From Clostridium peptidivorans (GTDB taxonomy: Bacteria > Bacillota > Clostridia > Clostridiales > Clostridiaceae): DNA of 64,000 nt. The stretch covers positions 1-64,000 of the forward strand of contig NZ_OAOD01000008.1 in the NCBI RefSeq assembly GCF_900205925.1, in the 5' to 3' direction. Shown here in pieces: positions 33,558 to 42,156 of the stretch (position 1 is its first letter; every line of letters begins with the position of its first letter). The notes beneath the pieces are model-generated. The model was not told the DNA's origin, did no database searches, and saw only the letters and a list, made by a program, of their open reading frames with translations. The position numbers and the translations under genes were made by a program.

Positions 33558-35284
33558 CGTTCTAATTCCTCCTTTGACATCTGGCTAGCCGCTATCTCAT
33601 AATAAATTTCGCAGTCTTTTAGTAGCTGCTCGTGAGTTCCCAAACTAACTACTTTTCCTTCGTTCAATACGATAATTTTCGTAGCATCCATAATGGAGGA
33701 TACCCTCTGGGCCACAATCAGGTTAATAGCATCTGTAGTCTCACTTTTTAATCTCTTTCTCAATTTAGCATCTGTTTTAAAATCTAATGCAGAAAAAGAA
33801 TCGTCAAATATATAGATGTCAGGCCTTCTTACAATCGCCCTTGCAATGCTCAGCCTCTGTTTTTGTCCGCCGGATATGTTGCTTCCTCCCTCTTCTATCA
33901 TTTCCTCAAACTGATCTGGTTTATCTGCGATAAAATCATAAGCCTGGGCAACTTTAGCACTGTGCTCTATTTCAGATTGCACAGCATCATGTTTGCCATA
34001 GCGTATATTTTCATTGATGCTGCCAGAAAACAGCAGGGCTTTTTGTGGAACGAAACCGATTTTTTCACGTAATGACATTAAATCGTATTTCCTAACATCT
34101 ATTCCATCTACTTTAATGCTGCCTTCGCTTATATCATAGAATCTAGGAATCAAATTTATTAATGTACTTTTGCCGCTGCCGGTACTTCCAATAAATGCAA
34201 TCGTATCGCCCTTTTGTGCTTGAAAAGTTATATCATGCAACACAGGAACCTCGCCATCAGGGTACTTAAAAGTTACATGGTCAAATTCTAAGGTTCCGCT
34301 TCCATCTCCATGGGTTACTGCATTTTCGGGATTTTTAATAACTGGCTCTTCTTTTAGCAGCTCCTGGATACGTCTGGCACTGATTTCTGCACGTGGATAC
34401 ATAACGAATGCCATAGAAAACAGCATCATAGAAAACATGGCATGAAACATATATTCCTGGAATGCCACTAACTTTCCCACCTGTAGTGTTCCTGCATCAA
34501 TCATACGGCTAGACAAGATAAATACAACCACAATTCCTAAATTTAATAGCAGGAAGAAGGCTGGCTGCGTAACAGACATCAGCTTAAACAGCTTTTTTGC
34601 ATTATATGCATAATCTTCGTTGGCTTCGGAAAATCGCTGAGTTTCATAGCGGTCTTTACGGAATGCACGGATAACTCTAACGCCAGTTAAATTCTCCCTT
34701 GTAATTCGATTTAACCTGTCCATTCCCTTCTGTTGCCTAGTGCTGATTGGGCTACTGGTCCTAGCAATTAGATATACTCCAAAGCACATAATTGGGATGC
34801 AGCCTCCAATTACCATAGACAACGTGGTGCTTGTCTTTATTACCATAAACATACTGATTAAAATCATCACCGGTGTTAAAAGCACCATTCTAAGTAGAAT
34901 ATTGATAAACTGCATCAAAATAAAAGCGTCATTGGTGGTTCTGGTAATCATACTAGATACACCGAATTTATTATATTCCGTATGAGAAAATTCCTGAGTT
35001 TTTTTGAAAATGTCATTTCTGATATCTCTTGCAATTGACGTACTAACCTTAGAACTGCAATAGGCAAGCACAATATTTCCAATACCGCCTATAATGGCCA
35101 CAATCAGAATGAGAACACCTAATTTATAAATATAAACTCTATCATTCAATACAATGCCCCGATCTATCATATTAGAAATAATTGTAGGAATTCCAAGCTC
35201 TGCTGCAGCAAATCCAAGCACGGCCAGGATGTTGCAGAATACATATAGCTTGTAGTTTTTTAAATACTTTAAAATTAACTTCAT
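33554..35284 (-). CDS. Heterodimeric ABC exporter, degenerate-site half
   Basis: 576 residues from the ATG at 35284 (GAGAGGG upstream; the frame also opens at 35323 without a site). Six membrane helices and an ATPase domain with Walker A GSTGSGKST and signature NISGGQKQR. Walker B reads IYIFDDSFSALD, so Asp replaces the catalytic Glu: the degenerate site typical of one half of heterodimeric exporters. Its H-loop is also altered (VAQRVS instead of xAHRxS). Driven by the MerR-type promoter directly upstream. Confidence 0.93.
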   Translation of the reverse strand: MKLILKYLKNYKLYVFCNILAVLGFAAAELGIPTIISNMIDRGIVLNDRVYIYKLGVLILIVAIIGGIGNIVLAYCSSKVSTSIARDIRNDIFKKTQEFSHTEYNKFGVSSMITRTTNDAFILMQFINILLRMVLLTPVMILISMFMVIKTSTTLSMVIGGCIPIMCFGVYLIARTSSPISTRQQKGMDRLNRITRENLTGVRVIRAFRKDRYETQRFSEANEDYAYNAKKLFKLMSVTQPAFFLLLNLGIVVVFILSSRMIDAGTLQVGKLVAFQEYMFHAMFSMMLFSMAFVMYPRAEISARRIQELLKEEPVIKNPENAVTHGDGSGTLEFDHVTFKYPDGEVPVLHDITFQAQKGDTIAFIGSTGSGKSTLINLIPRFYDISEGSIKVDGIDVRKYDLMSLREKIGFVPQKALLFSGSINENIRYGKHDAVQSEIEHSAKVAQAYDFIADKPDQFEEMIEEGGSNISGGQKQRLSIARAIVRRPDIYIFDDSFSALDFKTDAKLRKRLKSETTDAINLIVAQRVSSIMDATKIIVLNEGKVVSLGTHEQLLKDCEIYYEIAASQMSKEELER

Positions 35285-35350
35285 ATTCAACCCTCTCTTG
35301 TCAGTGATCTTTTCTAAAATCAATACTTGCTTTCATCATTAATATATAAT

Positions 35351-35381
35351 ATGATAAACTATAATGTTACCTTATAGTCAA
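35351..35381 (-). promoter_or_regulatory. MerR-type promoter of the ABC operon with operator dyad
   Basis: On the minus strand TTGACT (35381-35376) and TATCAT (35356-35351) are 19 bp apart, the overlong spacer typical of MerR-activated promoters. The dyad ACTATAA-N7-TTATAGT (35358-35378) fills that spacer. The divergent MerR gene begins 17 bp away. A plus-strand promoter TTGCTT-N17-TATGAT (35327-35355) for the regulator overlaps the same region. Confidence 0.8.
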
Positions 35382-35397
35382 GAGGAGATTTTAGAAA

Positions 35398-36225
35398 ATG
35401 CAGGAAAAATACTTTACTACCGGAGAATTCGCTAAGATGTGCAATGTTGAAAAACATGTTTTGTTCCACTATGATGACATCGGTCTGTTCAAGCCGGAAA
35501 TCATTAAAAAAAACGGCTACCGTTATTACTCTTATTATCAGTATTTTACCTTCTCTGTTATCCTGAACCTAAAAAAACTTGGAATGTCTTTAAATGACAT
35601 AAAAATCTATCTTGAACAGCGCAATCCCTCAATGTTCTTAGATTTACTAGAAGAAAAAAGTCAACAGGTAACTGAAAAAATAAAATATTTTCAAGATATA
35701 CAGGAAATGATTCAAAGCATGAAAGCCATGACCAAGGAAGGCATAAACAGCCACAATAACATCTACCTAGAATCCCTACCGCCAGAGATTATTCTTCGAT
35801 CCGATAATATCGAAAATTTACCGAATAAGACTTTTGCAAACTTTATGCAGGAATATATTAAATTCTGCCAAAGCCTAGGAATTACGGTGCAAGAATCCGT
35901 AGGTAGCATCATATCGGTGAACAATCTGCGCAAGAATAATTTCACAAACCTTTCTTACCTTTATATTAAGACCAAATCCTTTCTGCCTGGGAAAACAGTA
36001 ATCCGTAAGCCAGGTATCTATCTATGTGGATACTTTGAAGGTGAATACGATGACTTATACCATGCTTATGAAAAGATGCTGAATTATGCCGATGAGAATG
36101 AAATTGTTCTTGGAAATTACTCCTTTGAGGAGTATCTAATTTCTGATATTGCCCAGAAAGATCAGAAGTATTATATTACGAAACTGATGATAGATACTTT
36201 AGAAAATAAAAATGACTTAACATAG
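35398..36225 (+). CDS. MerR-family regulator of the ABC exporter
   Basis: 275 residues. Winged helix-turn-helix at the N-terminus ([30 protein letters not shown]), a dimerisation helix, then a GyrI/BmrR-like effector domain. AAGAGGAG is 9 nt before the ATG. It is divergent from the exporter genes, whose promoter has the MerR 19-bp spacer, so it most likely activates the exporter on binding a toxic compound, like BmrR or TipA. Confidence 0.92.
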   Translation: MQEKYFTTGEFAKMCNVEKHVLFHYDDIGLFKPEIIKKNGYRYYSYYQYFTFSVILNLKKLGMSLNDIKIYLEQRNPSMFLDLLEEKSQQVTEKIKYFQDIQEMIQSMKAMTKEGINSHNNIYLESLPPEIILRSDNIENLPNKTFANFMQEYIKFCQSLGITVQESVGSIISVNNLRKNNFTNLSYLYIKTKSFLPGKTVIRKPGIYLCGYFEGEYDDLYHAYEKMLNYADENEIVLGNYSFEEYLISDIAQKDQKYYITKLMIDTLENKNDLT

Positions 36226-36250
36226 TGCAGGCATCTGCCATATGTTCAGT

Positions 36251-36284
36251 CATTTATGATATGATTCACCCTTCATAATTCTAA
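36251..36284 (-). repeat. Dispersed intergenic repeat, copy near 36.3 kb
   Basis: On the plus strand this reads CATTTATGATATGATTCACC followed by CTTCATAATTCTAA. It matches copies at 42048-42085 and 63002-63037, and its first half matches 39573-39610 and 41971-42000. Confidence 0.6.
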
Positions 36285-36301
36285 TTGTAAACAAAATAGA
36301 A

Positions 36302-36339
36302 GAAGAAGACCCTCCATCATCAAAGGATTCTCCTTCTTC
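36302..36339. terminator. Probable bidirectional terminator
   Basis: GAAGAAG / CTTCTTC outer arms (7 bp) and a TCC / GGA inner pair around the loop, between the convergent MerR and amidohydrolase genes. Flanking T-runs are modest. A copy of the dispersed repeat lies just before it (36251-36284). Confidence 0.55.
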
Positions 36340-36443
36340 ATTATTTATAAAATATTTCTGTACTTTCTCATCGAAGTGCCTTCACGGATACTTCTTTTTT
36401 TTAATAAACTGCTACCATTTTATTTATAACTTATAATCACTTC

Positions 36444-38240
36444 CTATTTCTTACTTTTATCAAATACAACTTTCCCTTCAAATATTGTCATTGTAACTGG
36501 ATTGTTACTATACTCTTCTAAGTTGATACTGTGGAAGTCTTTATCAAAAATTGCAAAGTCAGCTGATTTTCCAATTTCAATACTTCCTAAATTCTTTTCT
36601 TCAAATACCTGTTTTGCACCATTGATTGTAGAAGACTTAATAGCCTCATCAAGTGTTACCCTTTCACTTGCTTGAGGAAGTGAACTGAATACATCTTTTT
36701 TAAGAGGTGCATTTAAATCTTCATTTCTTGTATATTTGCTTTTAGCATATACCTGGTCAAAGGCACCCTTTTGCATATTTCTTGTTTGGGCCATATAAAA
36801 TACACGTGAATAATCAGGCTCTGATACAAAGTAGTCACTATGTATCGCAGTGTTCACACCTTTATTAATAAAACTCTGATAGGGATATTGATGCGATGCA
36901 CGTTCCTTACCTAAATACGGATAATATAAATTCCAGAAGTAATCATCCACTTGCATCCAATAAGGAGCTACAACTGCTGTCATTCCCATATCAGCCATTC
37001 TCTGCATATCTTGAGACGTCATCAATTGGCAATGAGCAAATGTATGTCTTGAATCTCTTGCACCGTTAGTCTTTCTTACAGATTCTAGTATATCTAACGT
37101 ATATTTAGCAGCACCATCACCTATTGAATGAGCATGAATCTGGAAGCCAGCTGCATCAATCTTTTCAAATGCTTTTTTCATGGCTTCATCTGTCCATACT
37201 TTAATTCCATGCCAGTTGTCTTTTCTATGTGCATAAGGTTTTAGCAAAAACCCTGTTTCCTCTTCTAAAACCTGGTCTGAATAAAATTTAAATGCATTTA
37301 CTTTAAAATAGGATGATGTAAATGTTTTTGAAAGTTCAATATCTTTATCAATATTGGAACTTACTTTATCACCCATTGCAGGGTCTAGAAACCAAGCACC
37401 CTTTACTCTTAAAGTTAATTTACCTTCATTTGCAAGCTCATTATAAGCTTCATAATAATTAGGATTATCTAAAAGAATCTTTGCATCAAATATATTAGTT
37501 ATTCCTTTAGAATTAAATAATTTTTGAACCCAAAGAATAGCTTCTTTATATTGCTCTTTTGAATATTTAATACTAATCTTCTTAACAAGTCCCATTGCAC
37601 TTTCTTGAAGAAGACCTGATGGCTCACCTGTTTTAGGATTTTTTTGGATTATTCCACCTTCTGGATTTGGTGTATCTTTTGTAATTCCAGCCATTTCAAG
37701 TGCTTTTGAGTTTACCCACATTGAATGTCCATCATTTGAAAGCATGATAATTGGACGAGTTGAATCAATTGCATCCAATGTTTCTTTTCTTGGACCAATT
37801 TCATCCCAATCAGAACGATAGTAACCTGCTCCTTGAATGACTTTTAAATCTGGATGTGAAACAGCAAATTCTTTAATTTTCTTTGCATAGTTTTCTACCC
37901 CAGTAACATCTGAAACAACAACAGAGAACATATAATCTACTGCTGACATTGCAGGATGCATATGACCATCAAAGAACCCAGGCATAACTGTTTTCCCTTT
38001 TAAATCGATATTTTGAGTAGAATCTCCTTTATACTTTTCTATATCAGATGCTGTACCAACGGCGATAATCTTACCATCTCTAATAGCAACTGCCTCAGCT
38101 TTTGTATTGTTTGCATCTTCAGTATAAATAATACCATTAGTAAGAATCATGTCTGCTATTTTAGACGCATTTGGTGTGCATCCAGACATTATCCCAAGGG
38201 TCAATGCCATAACTACTAAACATGAAATAATTTTTTTCAT
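36444..38240 (-). CDS. Lipoprotein amidohydrolase (YtcJ-like, COG1574)
   Basis: 598 residues. A lipoprotein signal with lipobox LGIMSGC (Cys 21) is followed by the amidohydrolase entry DMILTNGIIYTED, then GFFDGHMHP (metal-binding HxH), QIHAHSIGDGA with further ligands, HSDYFVSEPD and the closing ADFAIFDKDF strand. YtcJ-like enzymes are Zn- or Fe-dependent hydrolases of unknown substrate. An extracytoplasmic location is less common in this family. GGGGGGG lies upstream of the ATG. Confidence 0.9.
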   Translation of the reverse strand: MKKIISCLVVMALTLGIMSGCTPNASKIADMILTNGIIYTEDANNTKAEAVAIRDGKIIAVGTASDIEKYKGDSTQNIDLKGKTVMPGFFDGHMHPAMSAVDYMFSVVVSDVTGVENYAKKIKEFAVSHPDLKVIQGAGYYRSDWDEIGPRKETLDAIDSTRPIIMLSNDGHSMWVNSKALEMAGITKDTPNPEGGIIQKNPKTGEPSGLLQESAMGLVKKISIKYSKEQYKEAILWVQKLFNSKGITNIFDAKILLDNPNYYEAYNELANEGKLTLRVKGAWFLDPAMGDKVSSNIDKDIELSKTFTSSYFKVNAFKFYSDQVLEEETGFLLKPYAHRKDNWHGIKVWTDEAMKKAFEKIDAAGFQIHAHSIGDGAAKYTLDILESVRKTNGARDSRHTFAHCQLMTSQDMQRMADMGMTAVVAPYWMQVDDYFWNLYYPYLGKERASHQYPYQSFINKGVNTAIHSDYFVSEPDYSRVFYMAQTRNMQKGAFDQVYAKSKYTRNEDLNAPLKKDVFSSLPQASERVTLDEAIKSSTINGAKQVFEEKNLGSIEIGKSADFAIFDKDFHSINLEEYSNNPVTMTIFEGKVVFDKSKK

Positions 38241-38283
38241 AAATTTCCCCCCCTAATTTATTTAACTCTTGTACCCATTATAA

Positions 38284-38775
38284 TTAAATTGTAATAATAT
38301 TTCTACTATTGTCACTATTATGAATTTTTTTTGTCATTAATTTGTCATTTTGGAAAAGAAGCTTATCATCATCATAAACCTTAAAAATAACTGAACCAAA
38401 TTCACTTGTTTCATCGTCAAGTCCAGCTACACATTCGAAGCCACTAAATTGACCATTCAAGTTATATACTATTTCACTGTTTGCATGGGTTCCTATTCCT
38501 GTAGCATATACTTTTCCATCAAGTGTTATTTGATTATTATCTATATTTTTACTTTTTTGAATTGTTTTCCACCCAGTAGTGGCACTTATCCAGTTAAAGT
38601 CCATAAGATTTGTCTTCTCATTGTCAGATAAACATGGTGATAGCTTTGCGTCTGCCCAATCAGCATGATCACAGCTTATGCCATCTCCTGCATTTTCTAT
38701 TATTAGTTTGAGTTCATTAACACTCTTTACACTTACATCAACTTGCTGTGATTTACTATTTCCTGTTACCTTCAT
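38284..38775 (-). pseudogene. Fragment of an NPCBM-domain (carbohydrate-binding) protein
   Basis: 163 codons. The first 45 residues (QQVDVSVKSVNELKLIIENA, DHADWADAKL) are the end of one NPCBM domain. The rest (NWISATTGWKTIQKSKNID, YATGIGTHANSEIVY) is the front of a second, cut before its final strands. Such domains occur in large secreted glycosidases; no enzyme part, signal peptide or ribosome binding site remains. The upstream limit coincides with a truncated VOC gene on the other strand, which marks a rearrangement joint near 38775. Confidence 0.75.
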
Positions 38776-39021
38776 GCGGAGATGTCAATACATGAACAAA
38801 GAGTAATGTTAAATGATAATCGCAGTGAGAACTGTTCTATAGATTTTCCTTATGTTCAACTAGTAGTCACATTTGAAAATGAAGTAGAATTGAAAAATGC
38901 ATTTGAAATTCTGAAAGATGAGCCAAAAGTTGTAAGTCCGATGAAAGCAACCGATTTTACACCATGTACTGTGGGATTTTGGGATAAATACGGAATTAGA
39001 TGGGGTTTCATGGTTCAATAA
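38776..39021 (+). pseudogene. C-terminal fragment of a PhnB-like VOC protein
   Basis: The frame from 38776 (AEMSIHEQRVMLNDN ... ATDFTPCTVGFWDKYGIRWG) matches the second half of PhnB-like VOC proteins; the first 50-60 residues are absent. An ATG at 38782 allows translation of 79 residues, but there is no proper ribosome binding site and the sequence to its left belongs to the NPCBM fragment on the opposite strand. Confidence 0.7.
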
Positions 39022-39065
39022 ATTTAGTTAGCACATTTTATAAAAGCATTGGAAAGGAATAAAAA

Positions 39066-39407
39066 ATGAATTTAGGAGAAGTTTGCTTAGAAACGAATGA
39101 CGTAATAAAAATGCCAGATTTTTATAGGAATATCTTAAATATTTCCTCAGACTGTAGAGATGAAGTACATCAGTCCATTATTGAAGAAAGTATAACCCTA
39201 AGTATTTACAATAATGAAGAAGTAAATAATAACCAAAATATTAGCATTGCTTTTACTGTTGATGATGTAGGTGAAGAATATGAAAGGTTATTGAAATTAG
39301 GTATACATATTATTGATGCTCCAAAACTACAACCATGGGGAGCAAAGAATATGCATTTTTGCGACCCAGATGGTAATCATATATACTTTAGGAGTTTTCC
39401 GAAATAA
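39066..39407 (+). CDS. VOC-superfamily protein (glyoxalase-like)
   Basis: 113 residues with the VOC pattern: LGEVCLETNDVIKMPDFYRN at the start, ISIAFTVDDVGEEYERLLKL in the middle and FCDPDGNHIYFRSF at the end, including the terminal His/Glu-type metal position. AAAGGAATAAAAA precedes the ATG. Monocistronic, with a terminator at 39470-39496. Specific role unknown. Confidence 0.85.
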   Translation: MNLGEVCLETNDVIKMPDFYRNILNISSDCRDEVHQSIIEESITLSIYNNEEVNNNQNISIAFTVDDVGEEYERLLKLGIHIIDAPKLQPWGAKNMHFCDPDGNHIYFRSFPK

Positions 39408-39469
39408 TTGTAGAGTATGAGGATAATTAGTAATATTGCTAATTCACCAAGTTCATAATAGGCGTATCA

Positions 39470-39496
39470 AGGACTTACTTTATGACAGTAAGTCCT
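39470..39496 (+). terminator. Intrinsic terminator of the VOC gene
   Basis: Arms AGGACTTACT / AGTAAGTCCT with a 7-nt loop, then ATTTTATT. Confidence 0.85.
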
Positions 39497-39572
39497 ATTT
39501 TATTAAGTCTATCTCAATACCATTGACTATATTTACATTATTCTAAACTTCAAGTGCTGAAACACTTATCTA

Positions 39573-39610
39573 AAAAAAGTCTACGTCATTTATGATACGG
39601 TTCTCCGTAT
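39573..39610 (-). repeat. Dispersed intergenic repeat, copy near 39.6 kb
   Basis: Minus strand reads GAACCGTATCATAAATGACG, followed by TAGACTTTTTTT. The CGTATCATAA core recurs at 41971-42000 and, with changes, at 42048-42085 and 63002-63037; the ACGTAGACTTTT part recurs at 25100-25116 and 27165-27180. Confidence 0.55.
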
Positions 39611-39663
39611 CTTACTTAAGTGAGGTCTTTCCATTTAATACCTCTATATTTAATCTGCATAAT

Positions 39664-39792
39664 TATGGTATAATATCCAAATTAGAATATAGAAACTCCG
39701 TAGTAGGATAGCTACGGAGTTTTTGAACGTTTTATCCTCCTTACGGGCTATTGGTGAATTCTTTGACTATAGCTTAGGAGGTGGTATTGGAT
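39664..39792 (+). promoter_or_regulatory. Extended -10 promoter and stem-loop leader of a small-peptide locus
   Basis: TGGTATAAT (39666-39674) is the same extended -10 as in front of the toxin-like gene at 14639. The leader starts with an 11-bp stem AAACTCCGTAG / CTACGGAGTTT (39693-39722) and ends in AGGAGGTGG (39776-39784), 8 nt before an ATG. Confidence 0.5.
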
Positions 39793-39953
39793 ATGCTAGA
39801 ATTAATGATAAAAAGTTTTGCTACTATCTATATATTAGATTAGTCTTAAAACATAATCTTTTTATTTCTAAGTTAATTATCAAGATTAAATTTCTTGGTA
39901 TTCATATAGAACTTAATGGCAAAGAGAAAAAGCACCCATCCGCCAAAGACTAG
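39793..39953 (+). pseudogene. Frameshifted small membrane-peptide gene (toxin-like)
   Basis: A strong ribosome binding site leads into ATG at 39793, but the frame stops after 16 codons (MLELMIKSFATIYILD). The next frame continues as a hydrophobic segment (LKHNLFISKLIIKIKF) and a tail GIHIELNGKEKKHPSAKD, ending at 39953. One indel in the AT-rich run near 39830 would restore a peptide of about 55 residues. Its own promoter, leader stem and terminator give it the layout of a type I toxin-like or small membrane-protein gene. Alternatively the short 16-residue peptide is the product. Confidence 0.45.
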
Positions 39954-40014
39954 TGCTTCACTCTTAATTAAATCTTTATTTAATTCATCCAGTAGCCAAA
40001 ATGTTCTAAGAATC

Positions 40015-40037
40015 GCTTAGTGCTACCAACACTAAGC
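40015..40037 (+). terminator. Intrinsic terminator of the small-peptide locus
   Basis: Arms GCTTAGTG / CACTAAGC with a 7-nt loop, then TTTTCTTATTT. Confidence 0.8.
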
Positions 40038-40184
40038 TTTTCTTATTTATTCAAATTCTCATAAAAAATAAACATATATATTTAACATTTTTAAACTTTA
40101 GCATTTATAAAATTTTCTTTAGAAACTTAATATTTTCAATATACTAATCATTAGCCTTTTCATATTACCAACTACGATGTTCTA

Positions 40185-40730
40185 TTACCATATAGCCCCT
40201 TGTGGAATTATTTTCATAAGGCATCTTTCATCACCCATTTTTATACTTTTTAATAGCTCCACATCAACTTTACACTGAAAAGCTTTTTCAAATAATACTT
40301 TACTATACCCAGTAGTACATTGACACCATGCATCAGAATCTAGCCTATCTACATTTGCAAGCATCGGACATGGACAAAAATTAAATTGTAAATAAAGATC
40401 TCCATTTTCATAAAATAACCCTGCATCTTTTGCTTTCTGTAAATTTCCAAACTCCTCTAAACTTGATGATAATTCCATTAGTTCTTTCACTAATTCTAAC
40501 TTCTTATCCATTCCATATCCACACTGACACTTCATTCTAATCTTCTTAGTAGTTACCTTATCAAATTTGCTTTCTAATCTCTTCATTGTAGAATTTACCC
40601 ATATAGCATTATCCTCTGATTTGCCACTTTCCTCTTTTCCATATACAACTTTCCTTGCAATATCTTCATTACTCTCATTTTTTACGGCCTTATAAATAAC
40701 ATGCTCTTGGATTTTCCTTATATCAAACAT
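40185..40730 (-). CDS. Uncharacterised Cys-rich protein
   Basis: 181 residues with clustered cysteines in MKCQCGYGMD, FNFCPCPML and WCQCTTGY, a pattern that suggests metal or cluster binding. It is soluble, with no signal peptide. I think it belongs to a DUF found in Firmicutes (DUF6144-like), but this is from memory and not secure. GAGGGG lies 6 nt upstream of the ATG. The AraC-type gene at 40824 reads toward it on the same strand with a 93-base gap. Confidence 0.7.
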   Translation of the reverse strand: MFDIRKIQEHVIYKAVKNESNEDIARKVVYGKEESGKSEDNAIWVNSTMKRLESKFDKVTTKKIRMKCQCGYGMDKKLELVKELMELSSSLEEFGNLQKAKDAGLFYENGDLYLQFNFCPCPMLANVDRLDSDAWCQCTTGYSKVLFEKAFQCKVDVELLKSIKMGDERCLMKIIPQGAIW

Positions 40731-40823
40731 AAGATTCCCCTCTTCCTAACTTTATCTAGTGATAGCTTTGTCACTATTTTCATAATAAAGGAAACCTTAC
40801 TTTTTTACTTCTGAATTCTTGCT

Positions 40824-41660
40824 CTATTTAATAGCAATACATAAATCCATAGCAACATGATTATTTTTTCTGTCAATATTGTGGTAAATACCTAATCCAT
40901 ATCTTTCATCCCTTTTATATCCACTACGTGGAAGCCAAATATTAAAAACTCCTTGGAATGTCACAAAAATATCATGTATAAATCCATTAAACCGATAAAC
41001 TGCAAATTTACCGCCTTTTATCGTTGTAACATTTTCTAACTCTATATCTTCACCAACAGTGATGCATAAATCATATATACATTTGTCTAATTGGGTAATA
41101 GCTGGATCATCATAAGATTTTTCAATCAAAAGTGTATCTGGTTTAATATAGGTTTTGTACCGTTCCATAAAACTATACCAATCAACCCCTATATCCCTAT
41201 AATTTCCAATATATCTTTCATAAATCACTTTAAAATCAGCTAGATTTTGTATAATAATATTCTCATCATAATATTCAAAAGACTTAAAAGTATTATATTC
41301 ACTAGGACAAAATGGATTAGCAACACCTGTTGAATTCATAGCCTTTCTAAATTCCACTGGACAAATACTATACTGCTTGCTAAAGGCTGAACTATAATTC
41401 GAAGAACTGTATCCATAATTAACTCCAATATCAGTAATAGTTTTATCTTTTTCAACCTTAAGACTTACTGCACTTTGATCCATTTTTATACGTTTGATAA
41501 AAGAATAAATACTTACTCCTGTTCCTTCTTTAAACATTCTGCTAAAATGATATTTTGAAAAATTACAGTGATTAGCAACATCTTCAATAGAAATATCCTC
41601 ATCTATATGCTGTAAAATGTACTCAATACTTTTATTTATCAAAGATTTTTTAATTATCAT
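40824..41660 (-). CDS. AraC-family regulator with GyrI-like domain
   Basis: 278 residues. Two helix-turn-helix motifs at the N-terminus (IEDVANHCNFSKYHFSRMF; ITDIGVNYGYSSSNYSSAF) and a C-terminal GyrI-like effector domain (RYIGNYRDIGVDWYSFMERY ... GGKFAVYRFNG). It may regulate the Cys-rich protein gene downstream. The ribosome binding site is modest (GGGAGTGGG). Confidence 0.9.
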   Translation of the reverse strand: MIIKKSLINKSIEYILQHIDEDISIEDVANHCNFSKYHFSRMFKEGTGVSIYSFIKRIKMDQSAVSLKVEKDKTITDIGVNYGYSSSNYSSAFSKQYSICPVEFRKAMNSTGVANPFCPSEYNTFKSFEYYDENIIIQNLADFKVIYERYIGNYRDIGVDWYSFMERYKTYIKPDTLLIEKSYDDPAITQLDKCIYDLCITVGEDIELENVTTIKGGKFAVYRFNGFIHDIFVTFQGVFNIWLPRSGYKRDERYGLGIYHNIDRKNNHVAMDLCIAIK

Positions 41661-41743
41661 TTTAATCCCACTCCCCCAAATACTTTTTACATAGCTACTA
41701 ATGATTCGATTTTCCTAAGAATTTTACTTTCATTTATAAAAAA

Positions 41744-41773
41744 TATTACTGAAAATGATAACTTTCAGTAATA
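41744..41773 (-). terminator. Probable intrinsic terminator
   Basis: TATTACTGAAA / TTTCAGTAATA with an 8-nt loop; on the minus strand TTTTTTATAA follows. It could end the rluF transcript or attenuate the AraC gene downstream. Confidence 0.6.
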
Positions 41774-41970
41774 ACATTGATATATATGTTTCATTAATAA
41801 AACTACATTAACATTATCGTAAGATATGAATATCCGTTATTCTTAATGAATAAAGTTTATTGAAACATATATAATAGAAAATATAAGCTTCTTTAAACAG
41901 CATTTTCATATTTATTTTATACTTAAAATATTTCTTACCTCTTTTCTTATAACATATTTTGTAAATATAA

Positions 41971-42000
41971 CATTACTTATGATACGGTATTTTCAGTCGT
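41971..42000 (-). repeat. Dispersed intergenic repeat, copy near 42.0 kb
   Basis: The plus strand reads CATTACTTATGATACGGTAT; the TTATGATACGGT core matches 39583-39602. Confidence 0.5.
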
Positions 42001-42047
42001 AAAAATAGCATTAGCCAAGTAATATCAATGGTTTAAGCTATAAACCT

Positions 42048-42085
42048 CATTTATTTATGGTACGGTTCACCCTTCATAATTCTAA
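42048..42085 (-). repeat. Dispersed intergenic repeat, copy near 42.1 kb
   Basis: The plus strand reads TTATTTATGGTACGGTTCAC followed by CCTTCATAATTCTAA, nearly the same as 36251-36284. It lies about 70 bases after the rluF stop. Confidence 0.6.
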
Positions 42086-42156
42086 ATCATTTATAAACTA
42101 TAAAGACTATACTAAATTTATCGGGTACTTTATACTATAAATTTGCTTACCAGTTC

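Larger units (their letters stand above)
41661..42156. other. Gene-free stretch with hairpin and two repeat copies
   Basis: About 500 AT-rich bases with no credible gene. Contents: the hairpin at 41744-41773, and dispersed-repeat copies at 41971-42000 and 42048-42085. Confidence 0.65.
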
